Shown here piece after piece: positions 7,672-8,378 of a stretch of 8,378 nucleotides of DNA. Position 1 is the first letter of the stretch. Every line of letters starts with the position of its first letter. A model generated the notes under the pieces. It ran no database searches, was not told the DNA's origin, and worked only from the letters and a program-made list of their open reading frames with translations. The DNA is from Candidatus Falkowiibacteriota bacterium (GTDB taxonomy: Bacteria; Patescibacteriota; Patescibacteriia; Patescibacteriales; UBA12465). Where the stretch lies: the NCBI GenBank assembly GCA_903857815.1, contig CAIOGK010000107.1, positions 1 to 8,378 on the forward strand, given 5' to 3'. A program made the position numbers and the translations under genes.

Positions 7672-7745
7672 GCGCCTATAGCTCAGCTGGTTAGAGCACC
7701 GCCCTTATAAGGCGGGGGTCGATGGTTCAAGTCCATCTAGGCGCA
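7672..7745 (+). tRNA. tRNA-Ile with anticodon UAU
   Basis: This is a full 74-nt cloverleaf. The acceptor GCGCCTA/TAGGCGC (7672-7678/7738-7744), anticodon stem CCGCC/GGCGG (7699-7703/7711-7715) and T stem GATGG/CCATC (7721-7725/7731-7735) are all perfectly paired. The D stem is GCTC/GAGC and the T loop is TTCAAGT. The anticodon loop CTTATAA (7704-7710) puts TAT at 7706-7708, reading AUA. The body carries features known to be recognised by E. coli IleRS: C4-G69, U12-A23, A37, A38 and A73. G29-C41 differs from the E. coli C29-G41. No CCA is encoded after A73. Most bacteria instead read AUA with a CAU anticodon modified to lysidine by TilS, so UAU is unusual. Nearby genes do use ATA codons, for example codon 4 of the DHH-like gene. 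Confidence 0.95.
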
Positions 7746-7753
7746 CACGATAA

Positions 7754-7827
7754 GGGCTCGTAGCTCAGTTGGTTAGAGCGCTACGTTGACATCGTAGAGG
7801 TCTGCAGTTCGAGTCTGCACGGGCCCA
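7754..7827 (+). tRNA. tRNA-Val with anticodon GAC
   Basis: This is a 74-nt cloverleaf starting 8 nt after tRNA-Ile, surely in the same transcript. The acceptor is GGGCTCG/CGGGCCC (7754-7760/7820-7826, one T-G wobble). The D stem is GCTC/GAGC, the anticodon stem CTACG/CGTAG (7781-7785/7793-7797) and the T stem TGCAG/CTGCA (7803-7807/7815-7819) with loop TTCGAGT. The anticodon loop TTGACAT (7786-7792) gives GAC at 7788-7790, which reads GUC and GUU. The discriminator is A and CCA is not encoded. It is a substrate of the ValRS encoded leftward in this window. Confidence 0.97.
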
Positions 7828-7833
7828 CAAAAC

Positions 7834-7863
7834 AACCACCTCAATATTATTAGGTGGTTTTTT
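7834..7863 (+). terminator. Rho-independent terminator after the tRNA pair
   Basis: An 8-bp perfect stem AACCACCT (7834-7841) / AGGTGGTT (7852-7859) encloses a 10-nt loop. The T-run starting in the stem's 3' arm continues to 7863. It lies 7 nt past tRNA-Val and separates the tRNA unit from hsp20. Confidence 0.88.
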
Positions 7864-7874
7864 GTTAATCTTCA

Positions 7875-7903
7875 TTTACATTTTCCTAAAAAATTGATAA
7901 ATT
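7875..7903 (+). promoter_or_regulatory. Possible promoter for hsp20
   Basis: TTTACA (7875-7880, 5 of 6 to consensus) is followed after 17 nt by TAAATT (7898-7903, 4 of 6). It lies between the terminator and the hsp20 ATG, where a promoter is needed. No CIRCE-type inverted repeat is present. The -10 match is weak in an AT-rich stretch, so this is tentative. Confidence 0.35.
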
Positions 7904-7925
7904 GAAGATAGAATAAACAAAAAAT

Positions 7926-8342
7926 ATGCTTTTCAATAAAAACAAAAAAGATAAACCAGTTATCCAAGAAGCTGAGCCATCCATTACTGAGTGGTTAGAA
8001 TGTGAAGATCAAGAAACAGACGGTCAATTAGCCGTTGATGTTTTTCATGATAATGAAAGAATCATTATTAAATCAACAATTGCTGGAGCAAAACCAGAAG
8101 ATTTAAAAATATCTCTTCATAATGACTTATTAATAATCAAGGGGCGACGAGATGCTGGGGAAGAATTTTCTGAAGAAAATTATTTATTTAAAGAATGTTA
8201 TTGGGGGCCTTTTTCAAGATCTATTATTCTTTCATCGGAGGTAGACAATAAAAGAGTAGAGGCGGAAATTGAAAATGGGGTATTAACAATTACTCTTTTT
8301 AAATCTAGTCCTGAGAAAATAGAGGTAAAAATAAAAGATTAG
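7926..8342 (+). CDS. Small heat-shock protein, Hsp20/alpha-crystallin family
   Basis: This 138-aa ATP-independent holdase chaperone is expected to bind unfolding proteins in the cytoplasm as an oligomer. After a short Lys-rich start (residues 4-10) and an acidic linker, the alpha-crystallin domain spans about 35-125. It includes LAVDVFHDNERIIIKSTIAG (35-54), the PEDLKISLHNDLLIIKG strands (57-73), the WGPFSRSIIL segment (93-102) and the hallmark ENGVLTITL (116-124). The tail IEVKI (132-136) supplies the I-x-I/V motif that joins dimers into larger oligomers. The N-terminal region is short for the family. It stands just after the terminator of the tRNA unit, so it probably has its own promoter. 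No Shine-Dalgarno is visible in the A-rich stretch before the ATG, and it ends with TAG. Confidence 0.95.
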   Translation: MLFNKNKKDKPVIQEAEPSITEWLECEDQETDGQLAVDVFHDNERIIIKSTIAGAKPEDLKISLHNDLLIIKGRRDAGEEFSEENYLFKECYWGPFSRSIILSSEVDNKRVEAEIENGVLTITLFKSSPEKIEVKIKD

Positions 8343-8352
8343 TTTCTGTATT

Positions 8353-8378
8353 ATGACTAAAAATAAAAAAATTGCTTA
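8353..8378 (+). CDS. Possible start of another gene, cut by window edge
   Basis: An ATG 10 nt after the hsp20 stop opens a frame reading MTKNKKIA to the right edge, 8 full codons. The close spacing and the Lys/Asn-rich start, like those of its neighbours, suggest a downstream gene cotranscribed with hsp20. Too little is present to name a family, and chance is possible. Confidence 0.4.

Noticed and set aside
7662..7676. The repeated TGCGCC just before and at the start of tRNA-Ile, considered as an attachment site or recombination scar
   Set aside because: It is only 6 nt, with no integrase or mobile-element gene nearby.
3739..7827. A functional link from valS and tRNA-Val(GAC) lying in the same window
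   Set aside because: They are in opposite transcription units about 1.4 kb apart, with tRNA-Ile paired as closely; this is probably chance in a compact genome unless conserved elsewhere.
7615..7906. A 13-nt direct repeat, TTGATAAATTGAA, at 7615-7627 and 7894-7906
   Set aside because: In AT-rich sequence of this length a few such 13-mer matches are expected by chance. Only the first copy has a well-spaced -10 box, and the first is also protein-coding.
1..8378. CRISPR arrays, insertion sequences, defence genes or phage genes
   Set aside because: No spaced direct repeats, transposase, integrase, nuclease or toxin-antitoxin motifs were seen in any frame examined.

Overview
The window looks like a piece of a small, AT-rich bacterial genome, most probably from the Candidate Phyla Radiation (Patescibacteria). 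That placement is inference. It rests on the style of the synthetases (a ValRS with altered signature motifs and a PheS with a four-cysteine insert), a short acidic Hsp20, and tRNAs with no encoded CCA. It also rests on the apparent absence of Shine-Dalgarno sites and a four-helix membrane protein of a type I associate with that group. TGA, TAA and TAG all serve as stops and Trp is TGG. This argues for the ordinary bacterial code rather than the UGA-recoded code of Gracilibacteria/Absconditabacteria or mycoplasmas.

Layout. Positions 1-6369 hold one tightly packed leftward unit in the order valS, a small membrane protein, pheS, pheT. The valS stop overlaps the next start by 4 nt, and the other junctions are 1 and 4 nt. 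pheT runs off the left edge and lacks only about its last 30 codons. A 119-nt divergent intergenic region (6370-6488) carries promoter-like elements for both directions, with overlapping -10 boxes. To the right is a rightward gene (6489-7631) for a DHH/DHHA1-type protein in which nearly every metal-binding residue has been replaced. It is followed by tRNA-Ile with the rare anticodon UAU, tRNA-Val(GAC), a clear intrinsic terminator, an hsp20 gene, and the first codons of another gene at the right edge.

How the parts fit. The region is mainly about translation: two synthetases (ValRS and both PheRS subunits) and two tRNAs, one of them a ValRS substrate. The points most worth following are the tRNA-Ile(UAU), which implies AUA decoding without lysidine; the DHH-fold pseudoenzyme; a substitution in the ValRS editing pocket; and the membrane protein embedded in the synthetase operon.
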